Notes: generated by a model from the letters alone, not told the origin. A stretch of 56,642 nt of DNA from Fusobacterium sp. (GCF_029258315.1 NZ_JARHZE010000119.1:1-56642); one strand, 5' to 3'; shown: positions 25,964 to 35,143, numbered from the stretch's first letter. Numbers and translations: made by a program.

Positions 25964-26473
25964 ATGAATAAAATCTTAATAACTTATTCTACAAAAACTG
26001 GAAATACAAAGAAAGTTGCTGCTGCTATATCAGAGCTTAATAAGGGAATTGAATTAAAAGATATATCCGAAGTTACAAATTTAGATTATGACTTAGTTGT
26101 AGTCGGAACTTGGATAGATAAGGGAACTGCTGATACAAAAGCTCTAAAATTTATAGAAAGTATATCTAATAAAAAAGTTGCATTTTTCTTTACATTAGGT
26201 GCTTATCCAGACTCTCAACACGCAATGGATTGTACAAAAAATATAACTGAGTTATTTGAAAAAAATAATAATACTGTTGTTGGACATTATCATTGTCAAG
26301 GAGCTATCGATCCACAACTTATTGAATTTATGAAAAAATCTTTTGGTGCTGATCATCCACATGGACCTAATCCTGAGAGAATTAAAAGATGGAATGATGC
26401 ATCAACTCATCCAGATGAAAATGATTTAATAAATGCTAAAAAAGCATTTGAAGAAATTTTTAAGAATTTTTAA
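25964..26473 (+). CDS. hmuF: Flavodoxin-superfamily protein HmuF (heme trafficking/anaerobilin reduction)
   Basis: 169 aa. HmuF of F. nucleatum is a flavodoxin-like protein described as binding heme and reducing anaerobilin. The FMN-binding loop reads YSTKTGNTKKV near the N-terminus, followed by VVGTWIDKGTADTKA and FFTLGAYPDSQHA; the central part diverges from electron-transfer flavodoxins and is His-rich (GHYHCQG, DHPHGPNPERIKRW), which could serve heme binding. I chose the ATG at 25964 because AGGAGG lies 5 bp upstream; an earlier in-frame TTG at 25937 has none. It is divergent from hmuW and shares the mirror-image promoter region, as expected for partners in one pathway. Confidence 0.85.
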   Translation: MNKILITYSTKTGNTKKVAAAISELNKGIELKDISEVTNLDYDLVVVGTWIDKGTADTKALKFIESISNKKVAFFFTLGAYPDSQHAMDCTKNITELFEKNNNTVVGHYHCQGAIDPQLIEFMKKSFGADHPHGPNPERIKRWNDASTHPDENDLINAKKAFEEIFKNF

Positions 26474-26517
26474 TTCTTAAAATAATTTTTTAAAATTTAA
26501 TAAAAGATTTTTTACTT

Positions 26518-26562
26518 GAACTATTATATTTTTTTATTTAAAATTACTATAATAGTTCTTAT
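26518..26562 (+). terminator. Terminator of hmuF
   Basis: Perfect 11-bp stem GAACTATTATA / TATAATAGTTC (26518-26528, 26548-26558), loop 19 nt, followed by a T-rich run. A shorter hairpin TTAAGAATT / AATTCTTAA (26460-26480) overlaps the stop codon. Confidence 0.6.
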
Positions 26563-26607
26563 TTTCTAAGAAATTTCAAAAATAAAATATTTTCTTCAAA
26601 AAATAGT

Positions 26608-26636
26608 TTGACAACCTAAACATTTTATGATAAACT
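26608..26636 (+). promoter_or_regulatory. Promoter of fldA-DUF2023
   Basis: TTGACA (26608-26613), 17 bp, TAAACT (26631-26636). The imperfect repeat TATGA-N10-TCATA overlaps the -10 box and could be an operator; I cannot name its protein. Confidence 0.6.
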
Positions 26637-26689
26637 CATCTCATAGAAATAAAAATTCTAAATTTTAAAATTATCTAGGAGGATATAAT

Positions 26690-27166
26690 ATGAGAACAGG
26701 AATATTTTTTGGAAGTACAACAGGAGTTACAGAGGATGTTTGTAAAAAGGTTGCTAAACTTTTAGATGCAGATGTTTTTGAAGCTAGTGAAATAGATAAA
26801 GTAGACGACTACGATTTTCTAATTTTTGCGACTTCTACTTGGGGAATGGGAGATCTTCAAGATTCTTGGTTAGATGCTATTGACTCTTTAAAAAATAAAA
26901 ATCTTTCAAATAAAAAAGTTGCTTTAATAGGTGTTGGAGATCAAATGGGATTTGGAGACACTTTTGTTAACGGAATGGGAACTATCTATGATGTTGTTTC
27001 TGAATTAGGTTGCAACCTAGTAGGAAGAACTTCTACTGATGGATATGATCACTCAGATTCTACTGCAGTTAGAGATGGAGAATTTGTTGGACTTGCCATA
27101 GATGAAAACAATCAAAGTGATTTAACTGATGAAAGAATTGCAAAATGGGTTGAAAGTGTGAAATAA
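26690..27166 (+). CDS. fldA: Flavodoxin
   Basis: 158-aa FMN electron carrier of the low-iron type. The phosphate-binding loop is FGSTTGVTE (7-15), with the aromatic-containing 50s-60s loop FATSTWGMGDLQDSW and the 90s loop GVGDQMGFGDTFVNG; both are typical of short- to long-chain bacterial flavodoxins. AGGAGG precedes the ATG. It is the first gene of a two-gene unit with a DUF2023 gene starting 2 bp after its stop. Its place in an iron/heme locus fits flavodoxin replacing ferredoxin when iron is scarce, or supplying electrons to HmuW; the latter is inference. Confidence 0.93.
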   Translation: MRTGIFFGSTTGVTEDVCKKVAKLLDADVFEASEIDKVDDYDFLIFATSTWGMGDLQDSWLDAIDSLKNKNLSNKKVALIGVGDQMGFGDTFVNGMGTIYDVVSELGCNLVGRTSTDGYDHSDSTAVRDGEFVGLAIDENNQSDLTDERIAKWVESVK

Positions 27167-27168
27167 CT

Positions 27169-27510
27169 ATGAGTATAGAAAAAAGAAGAGAGCTTGATCT
27201 TTTTATCCATATGATTTATGAATTAGACAAGGGAGTTAGAGTCCTTTCTCTTCTTACAACTTCTATGGATAACGAAGATGTAATAAAAGAAAAATTAGAT
27301 GAATGTGGTTATAAATATATGTTTGAATATTTAAATAATAAAATGATCAATGTATATTTTGGGACCGCTGAATCTATCTTAGTTGTTAAAAGTTTTAACA
27401 AATCTTCATTGACACATCTTTCTCCAGAAGAAGACTTTATACTTGGAATTTTATTAGGATATAATACAGAAAAGCAATGCACTAGATACTTATCTAGAAA
27501 ATCTGCTTAA
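27169..27510 (+). CDS. DUF2023 family protein
   Basis: 113 aa, soluble, function unknown. I recognise the DUF2023 family by its start (ELDLFIHMIYELDKGVRVLSLLTT), the middle VYFGTAESILVVKSF and the end LSPEEDFILGILLGYNTEKQCTRYL. It begins 2 bp after the flavodoxin stop and shares its transcript up to a strong terminator. The tight link suggests it acts with flavodoxin, for instance as a regulator or partner, but no motif tells how. Confidence 0.8.
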   Translation: MSIEKRRELDLFIHMIYELDKGVRVLSLLTTSMDNEDVIKEKLDECGYKYMFEYLNNKMINVYFGTAESILVVKSFNKSSLTHLSPEEDFILGILLGYNTEKQCTRYLSRKSA

Positions 27511-27518
27511 ATTGAAGT

Positions 27519-27552
27519 AAAAGATCTGAAAAATTCAGATCTTTTATTTTTT
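27519..27552 (+). terminator. Terminator of fldA-DUF2023
   Basis: Perfect 12-bp stem AAAAGATCTGAA / TTCAGATCTTTT (27519-27530, 27534-27545), loop AAA, T-rich tail. Confidence 0.85.
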
Positions 27553-27580
27553 TAATTATTAAGAAAGAAAATGAGGTACT

Positions 27581-27943
27581 ATGAAACATCTTTTACTATT
27601 ATTAGGTTTTATTTCTTTAATCTTGGGGGCTGTTGGGATATTTTTACCAGTCTTACCAACTACTCCATTTCTATTACTAAGTGTATTTTGTTTTGAAAGA
27701 TCATCAGAAAAATTTCATCGCTTACTCTTAGAAAATAAAATATTTGGACAATACATTAAAGATTATAGAGAGAAAAAAGGTATAACTTGGAAAAATAAGA
27801 TTATTGCCTTAACCACTCTTTTGGTGAGTATAAGTTTTTCTATATACAAAGTAAACAATTTACATTTAAAAATATTTTTAATATTTGTTTTGATTGGAGT
27901 ATCAACTCATATCATAAAAATAAAAACTATCACAAATAAATAA
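27581..27943 (+). CDS. YbaN family (DUF454) inner-membrane protein
   Basis: 120 aa with three to four hydrophobic helices. The first half has the DUF454 pattern LGAVGIFLPVLPTTPFLLLSVFCF followed by the soluble link FERSSEKFHRLLLENKIFGQYI. Function is unknown. It lies 16 bp before exbB, so it is probably cotranscribed with exbB-exbD-tonB. That suggests a role in heme or iron uptake, but it is context only. The ribosome binding site is GAGG 5 bp upstream of the ATG. No clear promoter was seen between the fldA-unit terminator and this gene. Confidence 0.85.
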   Translation: MKHLLLLLGFISLILGAVGIFLPVLPTTPFLLLSVFCFERSSEKFHRLLLENKIFGQYIKDYREKKGITWKNKIIALTTLLVSISFSIYKVNNLHLKIFLIFVLIGVSTHIIKIKTITNK

Positions 27944-27959
27944 ATTTTAAGGAGGAACA

Positions 27960-28571
27960 ATGTTACATTATTTAGAAATAGGTGGACCATTAATGTGGAT
28001 TCTTTTATTTTTATCAATTATTTCATTATCAATTATTTTAGAAAGGGTTTTATATTTTATCCTTAAAGAAAAAAATCTTAGTAATAACTTTAAATCTAAT
28101 GTTATTTTAGCAATTTCACAACACGATATGAAAAAGGCATTTGTGCTTTGTGATCGTGAAAAAAATACTGTTGGAGAAACTATAAAAGAGTTTTTAGTAC
28201 GTTATAATCACGATGGAGATTTCCATCACTTTGACCAACTTGTAAAAGAAATAGCTATGGAAAGAGTTGGAGTTCTTGAAAAAAGATTATATATCTTAGG
28301 AATTATTGGACACACTGCTCCAATGATTGGACTTTTAGGAACAGTTACTGGAATGATTCAAGCATTTAGTAACCTTGCATCATTAGGGGGAGGAGATCCA
28401 ACAGTTGTTGCTAACGGAATATCTCAAGCACTTTTAACTACTGCTGCTGGACTTTCTATCTCAATACCAGCTATCGTTGTATATAATCTTTTAAATAAAA
28501 GAATTGAAGATGTAGAAGGAAATATTGATAAGATAACAACAAATATCATTAATATAATTAGAAAAAAATAG
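27960..28571 (+). CDS. exbB: ExbB/MotA-TolQ family proton channel subunit
   Basis: 203 aa. Inner-membrane subunit that, with ExbD, uses the proton gradient to energise TonB. Three hydrophobic helices; the hallmark between helices 2 and 3 is GLLGTVTGMIQAF, followed by ISQALLTTAAGLSISIPAIV. GGAGG lies 4 bp upstream of the ATG. ExbD starts 9 bp after its stop, and tonB follows, giving the classical exbB-exbD-tonB order. It should power the receptor encoded at 21.7-23.9 kb. Confidence 0.93.
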   Translation: MLHYLEIGGPLMWILLFLSIISLSIILERVLYFILKEKNLSNNFKSNVILAISQHDMKKAFVLCDREKNTVGETIKEFLVRYNHDGDFHHFDQLVKEIAMERVGVLEKRLYILGIIGHTAPMIGLLGTVTGMIQAFSNLASLGGGDPTVVANGISQALLTTAAGLSISIPAIVVYNLLNKRIEDVEGNIDKITTNIINIIRKK

Positions 28572-28580
28572 GAGGATAAT

Positions 28581-28970
28581 ATGGGAAGATATAGAAAAAA
28601 GAAAAATATTCTCGCCGTAGATTTAACTCCTCTTATAGATGTAGTTTTTCTATTGCTAATATTTTTTATGGTGTCAACTACATTTAATAGATATCATCAA
28701 ATAGAAATTGATGTTCCACAAGCCAAAATCGAGGAAGAAAAGAAAGATCTTCCATTGGAAATTATAATAGATAAAGATGGAAAATACTTTACTTTAAAAG
28801 ATGGAAAAACAAATGAAATGGATATAAATAATTTACCAGAGGTTTTAAATGGAGTAAAAGAAGTATCTATTACAGCTGATAAAAATTTAAAATATCAAGT
28901 TGTTGTGGATACTATTGCAAAAGTTAAACAGCAAGGAATAGAAAATTTAGGAATAAATTTCTACGAGTAG
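28581..28970 (+). CDS. exbD: ExbD/TolR family protein
   Basis: 129 aa with a single N-terminal membrane helix containing the essential Asp (DLTPLIDVVFLLLIFFMV), followed by a periplasmic domain. Partner of ExbB in the proton-driven TonB motor. The N-terminus is short and basic (GRYRKKKN), as expected for its cytoplasmic side. AGGAGG precedes the ATG. It is 9 bp after exbB and 12 bp before tonB. Confidence 0.93.
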   Translation: MGRYRKKKNILAVDLTPLIDVVFLLLIFFMVSTTFNRYHQIEIDVPQAKIEEEKKDLPLEIIIDKDGKYFTLKDGKTNEMDINNLPEVLNGVKEVSITADKNLKYQVVVDTIAKVKQQGIENLGINFYE

Positions 28971-28982
28971 TTTGGAGGGAAT

Positions 28983-29693
28983 ATGAAATATATAGTTATA
29001 TCTTTACTGATTCATCTCGCCATTTTTATTCCTTTTCACAGCAAAATGAATACACTTGGAGATGTCTATGTACATAAAAAACTTTCTATCCCTATCTCTT
29101 ATAATGTGAAAAATAAGATTGAAAAAGTGGATAGTACAAAAGCTATTCCTGAATCTCGTCCAGAAGTAAAAGAGTCTGAACCTGTAAAAGAGGTTGAGAA
29201 AAAAGTAGTAAAAAAAGAAGAAAACTTTGAAAGTAAAATGCAAAGTAATAAGAAAAAACCAAAAGAAAAAGAATCACCTAAAAAAAATAATGATAGTAAG
29301 AAAAAGAAAAGTGATCAGAAAGATGATAAACCTAAGCAAGAACAAAAGTCTAATCCTTTTGAAAACGAGAACTTTATGATTAACTCTGATGGTACTTATA
29401 CTGCTCTTACTACTCAAGGTATTCCTTTTGAGATATTAAGACAATTTGATCCTAAATATCCAAAACAAGCTGAAAATATCAGATACAGAAAAGTTGTAAC
29501 TGTAAAAGTTAGATTCTTAGTTGATCTTAACGGTCAGGTTCAAGATATAAAAATATTACAATCTCACGCAAAACTAGGTTTTGATAAAGAGGTTTTAGAT
29601 TCTTTAAAACGTTGGAAATTTAAACCTATCTTCTACAAAGGAAAAAATATAAAAGTTTACTTCATTAAAGAATTTATATTTGAACCTAAATAA
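28983..29693 (+). CDS. tonB: TonB family energy transducer
   Basis: 236 aa. N-terminal membrane anchor (VISLLIHLAIFIPF, with the His seen in TonB anchors), a long charged periplasmic linker (~45-125) and a C-terminal TonB domain (~150-236) with VKVRFLVDLNGQVQDIKI and LDSLKRWKFKPI. The linker is dominated by Lys and Glu (for example KKKPKEKESPKKNND) rather than the Pro-rich EP/KP repeats of E. coli TonB. It is the last gene of the ybaN-exbB-exbD-tonB unit and is followed by a strong terminator. It should drive the heme receptor in the same locus. Confidence 0.93.
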   Translation: MKYIVISLLIHLAIFIPFHSKMNTLGDVYVHKKLSIPISYNVKNKIEKVDSTKAIPESRPEVKESEPVKEVEKKVVKKEENFESKMQSNKKKPKEKESPKKNNDSKKKKSDQKDDKPKQEQKSNPFENENFMINSDGTYTALTTQGIPFEILRQFDPKYPKQAENIRYRKVVTVKVRFLVDLNGQVQDIKILQSHAKLGFDKEVLDSLKRWKFKPIFYKGKNIKVYFIKEFIFEPK

Positions 29694-29705
29694 TATGCCC
29701 ACCCT

Positions 29706-29747
29706 AAAGGCTATTGTATTTTTATAAATGCAGTAGTCTTTTATTTT
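29706..29747 (+). terminator. Terminator of the exbBD-tonB operon
   Basis: A 16-bp stem with three G-U pairs: arms 29706-29721 and 29726-29741, loop of four, followed by a T-rich tail. It starts 12 bp after the tonB stop. Confidence 0.8.
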
Positions 29748-30083
29748 ATCTTAATATTTAATTCTACCAATAACCAATTTTAAAGATCCATCTAAATTTT
29801 AATTATTAAGCTTTCTTATAAAAGAATGATAAAATATAGTTTTATCCTAATAGTATTCTTATATCTTTAATTTAACGTTCTAGATTTAACTTATTCTTTA
29901 TATGGGAGCTTTTATTACTAAGCCAATTATTTTATTACCCTTCTCATATAAATTCAATTTTATTTTCTCTTTCAGATATTCTCAATTTTTAAAGTTATTC
30001 TTTTATTTTTTTTAATATTAACTTTTAAAATTTTTATTAAAATTCAATCTATAATAATTTATAATTTTCTTGTATATAAAAAT
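29748..30083. other. Intergenic stretch without recognisable gene
   Basis: A+T-rich sequence between converging operons. On both strands I find only short open stretches: a 37-codon plus-strand ORF from the ATG at about 29900 without a ribosome binding site, and a 27-codon minus-strand open stretch without a start codon (about 29904-29984). No tRNA, riboswitch or repeat is visible. It may be eroded DNA. Confidence 0.5.
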
Positions 30084-30121
30084 AAAACAGATTTAAATAA
30101 CTTAATACTTAAATCTGTTTT
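30084..30121 (-). terminator. Terminator of the alanine/glycine symporter gene
   Basis: Perfect 13-bp stem AAAACAGATTTAA / TTAAATCTGTTTT (30084-30096, 30109-30121), loop 12 nt, 25 bp beyond the stop codon. The stem ends in T residues in both directions. Confidence 0.75.
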
Positions 30122-30146
30122 AATTAATTTTTTATAAAATTTTATC

Positions 30147-31565
30147 TTAGTTTCTTTCTCTTACCATTTTCTTTTCTGTTTTTTCTTTTTTTATCTCATA
30201 TCTTTTTTCTTTTAATAAAACCTCATATTTTTTTAATTCTACAAAAGTTTCTTTAGCTAAAGGTGCAAGGAAAATTATATTTATTACTGTCATTATTCCT
30301 AATCCAAAATCTGCTAAAGACCAAACAAAGATATTTTGTTTTATTCCACCTACATAAACCATCAATATAATAGCTATTTGATAAACTATATTTAAAGATG
30401 TTTTTTCACTTATATAGTTAAGTGCATTTTTTCCAAAATAAGCAACTGCTAAAATTGTACTTAATGAGAAGAAGAAAATTATAACTACTGTGAATGGTAA
30501 TCCAACCCAACCAATATGTGCTTTTATTGATTCTTGGAAAAGTGCCATTCCACTTAATTCTTTTCCATTTAACATCATTCCCTCAACACCAACTACTTTT
30601 TTAGCTCCTGCTAAAAGAACTACAAAGGCTGTTGCACTACATACTAGTAATGTATCTACGAAAACCCCTAGTGCTTGAACCATTCCTTGTTTAGCTGGTT
30701 GTTCTATATCAGCTACTGCTGCTGCATAGTTAGAGTTTCCACTTCCGGCCTCATTTGAGAAAAGTCCCCTTCTAACCCCTTGCATAATTACAACTCCAAT
30801 TGCTCCTCCAGCTATCTCTTGAGCACCAAATGCTTGAGTGAAAATAGTGTGAACCATACTTGGAATCTGTCCTATATTTCTTAAAAGTATATATATTACA
30901 ACTCCTAAATATAGAGTAGCCATTATAGGAACTATTTTATTTAATGCCTCTATTATTGCATCTTTTTTTCCTTTACCAAATATTATTAATCCAACAATAA
31001 CTGTTAATCCTATTGAAACCCAGTCTTGATTTATATTATAAGCACTTGATACTGACTCTGTAACTGAGTTTGACATTACTTGAGTAACTCCAACATAACA
31101 TAGTATTGAAGCTATGGCATATATTCCACCAAGCCACCCTAATTTATACTTCTTTCTAATTATCCAAGGTGTTCCACCAATATATTTTCCATCTTTATTT
31201 TTTTCTCTATAAAGAACTGCTAAAGTTGATTCAACAAAAGATGTTGAAGCTCCTAATAAAGCTACTAACCACATCCAGAATAATGATCCAGCCCCTCCAA
31301 CTGTTATAGCTGCTACAACTCCAGCTATATTTCCAGCTCCAACTCTACAAGCAGTTCCCAAGAAAAATGTTTCCAAAGAACTTATTCCATTTTCTTTCTT
31401 CTCATCATTTGTAAAAACAGATAAAATTGCTCCTAATAATCTAAATTGCATAAATCTTGTTCCTACACTTGCTAAAAGTGCTGCCCCGATCAATAAGACA
31501 ACTAAAATATTTTTCCCCCATAATAAATTATTTACTTGATCTACAATTCCTGTTAATATTTCCAT
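30147..31565 (-). CDS. Alanine/glycine:cation symporter (AGCS family)
   Basis: 472 aa with about ten membrane helices. AGCS proteins take up alanine or glycine with Na+. Family hallmarks: LLWGKNILVVLLIGAALLAS at the N-terminus, GTRFMQFRLL, FLGTACRVGAGNIAGVVAAI, GAGSLFWMWLVALLGAST and RRGLFSNEAGSGNSNYAAA. I prefer the ATG at 31565 because a GGGAAG-type site lies upstream and AGCS proteins start near this point; a second in-frame ATG at 31595 lacks one. A basic C-terminal tail (KEKRYEIKKEKTEKK) ends the protein. It is monocistronic, with a long A+T-rich leader that carries two CGAACAAA repeats. Confidence 0.9.
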   Translation of the reverse strand: MEILTGIVDQVNNLLWGKNILVVLLIGAALLASVGTRFMQFRLLGAILSVFTNDEKKENGISSLETFFLGTACRVGAGNIAGVVAAITVGGAGSLFWMWLVALLGASTSFVESTLAVLYREKNKDGKYIGGTPWIIRKKYKLGWLGGIYAIASILCYVGVTQVMSNSVTESVSSAYNINQDWVSIGLTVIVGLIIFGKGKKDAIIEALNKIVPIMATLYLGVVIYILLRNIGQIPSMVHTIFTQAFGAQEIAGGAIGVVIMQGVRRGLFSNEAGSGNSNYAAAVADIEQPAKQGMVQALGVFVDTLLVCSATAFVVLLAGAKKVVGVEGMMLNGKELSGMALFQESIKAHIGWVGLPFTVVIIFFFSLSTILAVAYFGKNALNYISEKTSLNIVYQIAIILMVYVGGIKQNIFVWSLADFGLGIMTVINIIFLAPLAKETFVELKKYEVLLKEKRYEIKKEKTEKKMVRERN

Positions 31566-31646
31566 ATCACTCACTTCCCTTTCTTTTTTACTCATTTAGT
31601 ATATCATTAAAATATATAAAATAAAAGATAACAATATTTTTTATTT

Positions 31647-31720
31647 TTTGTTCGTAAAAAAATATATATTTCCTTATTTTTATTAATATTAAATTTTATT
31701 TTTTAATATTTATTTGTTCG
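31647..31720. repeat. Pair of TTTGTTCG / CGAACAAA direct repeats upstream of the symporter
   Basis: TTTGTTCG occurs at 31647-31654 and 31713-31720 (66-bp period) in the otherwise G+C-poor leader of the alanine/glycine symporter gene. Read on the coding strand they are CGAACAAA, and one copy extends to ACCGAACAAAT, resembling the PurR PurBox core of Gram-positive bacteria. A regulator site is possible but unproven. Confidence 0.4.
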
Positions 31721-31799
31721 GTATATTTTTTGTTTTATAAAAAATAATATTATTATAACCCAATTAAATTTAAATTATAATTTTATTAAATTTGCAAAA

Positions 31800-31836
31800 G
31801 AAAAGCCAAAGAGATTTTAAAATCCCTCTGGCTTAT
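31800..31836 (-). terminator. Terminator of carAB
   Basis: AAGCCAAAGAGATTTT pairs with AAAATCCCTCTGGCTT (31803-31818, 31819-31834; two weak or mismatched positions), 45 bp beyond the carB stop on the minus strand. Confidence 0.7.
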
Positions 31837-31880
31837 TTTTATAACTATTTAACTTTGAAACAGTACACCTTAGATTCTAA

Positions 31881-34800
31881 TTAAAGTCTTGAAATATCAA
31901 ATACTTCTAATTTATCTTCTTCTAAGTGTTCTTTTTCCATTTTTATAACAGCTTTTAAAGTATCTATTGAAGTTAATACCTCTACTCCATACTCAGTAGC
32001 AGTTCTTCTCATTCTGAATCCATCTCTTTGAGCGTCGTTTGCTTTTGTAGGAGTGTTGATTAATAAATCAACTTTTTTATTCATAAGAATAGTTAAGATA
32101 TTTGGCTCTTCTTCTCCAATTCTTCTTACAACTTCTGATTTTATTCCGTGCTCAGATAGGAATTTATTTGTTCCAGCAGTTGCAAATATTTCACAGTTAA
32201 GATCTATTAATTCTCTAACGATTGGTAAAAACTCTTCTTTATCTTTATCTCTGATTGTAAGTAAAACTTTTTTACCAGAAACTTTATTAACTCTTTTTCC
32301 ACCAAGTAATCCTTTGTAGATAGCTTCTTCTACTGTATGTCCTACTCCTAAAACCTCTCCTGTCGATCTCATTTCAGGTCCTAATGAAACTTCAACTTCT
32401 GATAATTTTTCTGTTGAGAATACTGGTACTTTTACAGCCACTAGATTTGGTTTTTTGTAGATTCCTGTTCCATAACCAATTTCTTCTAATGTTTCTCCTA
32501 AAATTATTCTTGTTGCAATTTCAATTACAGGAAGTCCAGATATTTTTGAAATATATGGAACTGTTCTTGAAGATCTTGGGTTAACCTCAATTACATATAA
32601 CTCATTTTCATAAGCTATAAATTGAATGTTCATCATACCTTTAGTTTCTAAAGCTTGAGATATTTTCTTAGTTATTTCTAATACTTTCTCCTCAGTTCCT
32701 TCATATAAGTTTTGTTGAGGATAGATTGTTATTGAGTCTCCAGAGTGAACTCCTGCTCTCTCTAAGTGTTCCATTATTCCTGGGATTAATACATCTTTAC
32801 CGTCACAAATAGCGTCTACTTCTAATTCAATTCCGTTTAAATATTTATCTATTAATACTGGATTTTCTGGGTCTCTGTCAAATGAAGATTCAAGATATTT
32901 TACTAAGTTATATTCATCGTGACAAATTTCCATTCCTTGTCCACCAAGTACATAAGATGGTCTTACAAGTACTGGATATTTAATTTCATTTGCAATTTCA
33001 ATTCCGTGGTTGATATCCCAAACTGCTCTTCCTTTAGGTCTTTTTATATCTAATTTTTCCATCATTTCTTCGAATTTTTCTCTGTCTTCTGCTTCGTCTA
33101 TTTTCTCAGCTGAAGTTCCAAGAATTTTTATTCCTCTATCTGATAAAGCATTAGCAAGTTTTATAGCAGTTTGTCCTCCAAATTGAAGTACAACTCCTTC
33201 TGGTTTTTCTTTTTCTATTATATTTAAAACATCTTCTAATATTAATGGTTCAAAGTATAATCTGTCTGCTGTATTGTAGTCAGTTGAAACTGTTTCTGGG
33301 TTGTTATTGATTATGATACTTTCAATTCCCATTTTCTTTAATGTTTTAATTGAGTGAACTGTACAGTAGTCAAACTCAATACCTTGTCCAATTCTTATTG
33401 GTCCTGAACCTATAACGATTATCTTTCTTTTATTTTCTACTTCTACTTCATCGTGCTCATCATATGTTGAATATAAGTAAGAAGTTTGTGCTTTAAATTC
33501 AGCAGCACAAGTATCAACTCTTTTATAAGCTGGTATTATGTTGTGCTCTTCTCTTTTGCTTCTGATATCGTCTTCAGTAACTCCCATAAGTTCTGCTATT
33601 CCTTTATCAGAGAATCCTTTTTTCTTTAATTTTCTTAAATATTCAGGATCTAAATCTTTGAATTTAGTTTTCTTTAATATTTCTTCTTGTCTTACTAACC
33701 ACTCTATTTTTTCCATAAAGAATTTGTCTATACCAGTGATTTTTTGTAATTTTTCTTTTATATATCCTCTTCTTAACATTTCAGCAACTACGAAAATTCT
33801 TTCGTCGTCAGGTCTTACAACTGCTTTCTTTAATTCTTCCATTGTAAGTTTTTTAACTGCTGGATGCTCAAGGTTAAATCTTCCAATTTCTAGAGATTTT
33901 AATCCTTTTAAGAATGCTGCCTCAAAGTTATCTCCTATTGACATAACCTCTCCAGTAGCCATCATTTTTGTTCCTAAAACTTTGTTTGCATTTCTGAATT
34001 TATCAAATGGCCATTTAGGAATTTTTGCAACTATATAGTCAATTGTTGGTTCTGTACAAGCATAAGACTCTCCAGTAACTTCATTTATTATTTCATCAAG
34101 TGTATATCCTAAAGCAAGTTTTGTAGATACTCTAGCTATTGGGTAACCAGTTGCTTTAGATGCAAGAGCTGACGAACGAGAAACTCTTGGGTTAATTTCG
34201 ATTATAGCATATTTCATTGATTTTGGGTGAAGAGCAAATTGAACGTTACATCCTCCGATTACTCCTACCTCATCTAATATTTTTAAAGCTGATTTTTTAA
34301 GCATTACTGCTTCTTTGTGAGATAATGTTTGAGTTGGAGCAACAACTATTGAGTCTCCTGTATGGATTCCAACTGGGTCAACGTTTTCCATATTACAAAT
34401 TGTAATACAGTTTCCATTTTTATCTCTCATTACTTCATATTCTATCTCTTTCCATCCAAGGATAGATTTTTCTATTAAAACTTGTCCAACTCTTGAAAGT
34501 TTTAATCCTTTTAATAATATTTCTTCTAATTCTTTTTGAGTGTAAGCGATTCCTCCACCAGTTCCACCCATTGTATAAGCTGGTCTTACAACTACTGGAT
34601 ATCCGATTTCTTTTGCAACTTCAATTCCATGCTCTAGACTTTCTACGATTTCACTCTCTATACAAGGCTCTCCTATTTTCTCCATTGTTTCTCTGAAGAT
34701 TTCTCTGTCTTCACCTTTTTTTATAGACTCAACAGAAGTTCCGATTACTCTTACATTATATTTTTCTAATATTCCTTTTTCTGTTAATTCAACAGCAAGG

Positions 34801-35087
34801 TTTAATGCAGTTTGTACTCCCATTCCAGCAAGTAATGAGTCTGGTCTTTCTTTAGCTATTACTTTTTCAACAAACTCAGCTGTAATTGGCTCTATATATA
34901 TTCTATCTGCAACAGCTTTATCTGTCATTATTGTAGCTGGGTTAGAGTTTATTAATACAACTTCTACACCTTCATTTTTTAAAGTTTCACAAGCTTGTGT
35001 TCCTGAATAGTCAAACTCTGCTGCTTGTCCTATTATAATTGGTCCTGAACCTATTACTAATACTTTTTTTATTGATTTATCTAACAT
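31881..35087 (-). CDS. carB: Carbamoyl-phosphate synthase large subunit
   Basis: 1068 aa, full length. Makes carbamoyl phosphate from bicarbonate, 2 ATP and ammonia (normally passed from CarA). Order: first ATP-grasp carboxyphosphate domain (to ~400), oligomerisation domain (~400-550), second ATP-grasp carbamate domain (~555-935) and a C-terminal MGS-like allosteric domain (~935-1068). Conserved ATP-grasp elements are intact: [33 protein letters not shown] and [18 protein letters not shown] chose the second of two adjacent ATGs because AGGAGG is 5 bp upstream of it. It lies 56 bp after carA. With the glutaminase of CarA apparently inactive, this subunit may run on free ammonia. Confidence 0.96.
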   Translation of the reverse strand: MLDKSIKKVLVIGSGPIIIGQAAEFDYSGTQACETLKNEGVEVVLINSNPATIMTDKAVADRIYIEPITAEFVEKVIAKERPDSLLAGMGVQTALNLAVELTEKGILEKYNVRVIGTSVESIKKGEDREIFRETMEKIGEPCIESEIVESLEHGIEVAKEIGYPVVVRPAYTMGGTGGGIAYTQKELEEILLKGLKLSRVGQVLIEKSILGWKEIEYEVMRDKNGNCITICNMENVDPVGIHTGDSIVVAPTQTLSHKEAVMLKKSALKILDEVGVIGGCNVQFALHPKSMKYAIIEINPRVSRSSALASKATGYPIARVSTKLALGYTLDEIINEVTGESYACTEPTIDYIVAKIPKWPFDKFRNANKVLGTKMMATGEVMSIGDNFEAAFLKGLKSLEIGRFNLEHPAVKKLTMEELKKAVVRPDDERIFVVAEMLRRGYIKEKLQKITGIDKFFMEKIEWLVRQEEILKKTKFKDLDPEYLRKLKKKGFSDKGIAELMGVTEDDIRSKREEHNIIPAYKRVDTCAAEFKAQTSYLYSTYDEHDEVEVENKRKIIVIGSGPIRIGQGIEFDYCTVHSIKTLKKMGIESIIINNNPETVSTDYNTADRLYFEPLILEDVLNIIEKEKPEGVVLQFGGQTAIKLANALSDRGIKILGTSAEKIDEAEDREKFEEMMEKLDIKRPKGRAVWDINHGIEIANEIKYPVLVRPSYVLGGQGMEICHDEYNLVKYLESSFDRDPENPVLIDKYLNGIELEVDAICDGKDVLIPGIMEHLERAGVHSGDSITIYPQQNLYEGTEEKVLEITKKISQALETKGMMNIQFIAYENELYVIEVNPRSSRTVPYISKISGLPVIEIATRIILGETLEEIGYGTGIYKKPNLVAVKVPVFSTEKLSEVEVSLGPEMRSTGEVLGVGHTVEEAIYKGLLGGKRVNKVSGKKVLLTIRDKDKEEFLPIVRELIDLNCEIFATAGTNKFLSEHGIKSEVVRRIGEEEPNILTILMNKKVDLLINTPTKANDAQRDGFRMRRTATEYGVEVLTSIDTLKAVIKMEKEHLEEDKLEVFDISRL

Positions 35088-35143
35088 CATTTCCTCCTAA
35101 AATTGTTTCTTCAAAAATATATGCTAAAATATTTAAAAATTTA

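Noticed and set aside
29890-30020. 37-codon plus-strand ORF and 27-codon minus-strand open stretch between tonB and the symporter
   Set aside because: No Shine-Dalgarno, A+T-driven composition, and no family resemblance. Probably chance in A+T-rich DNA.
33538-34038. 166-codon plus-strand frame inside carB
   Set aside because: Antisense of a highly conserved ATP-grasp gene, no ribosome binding site and no recognisable product.
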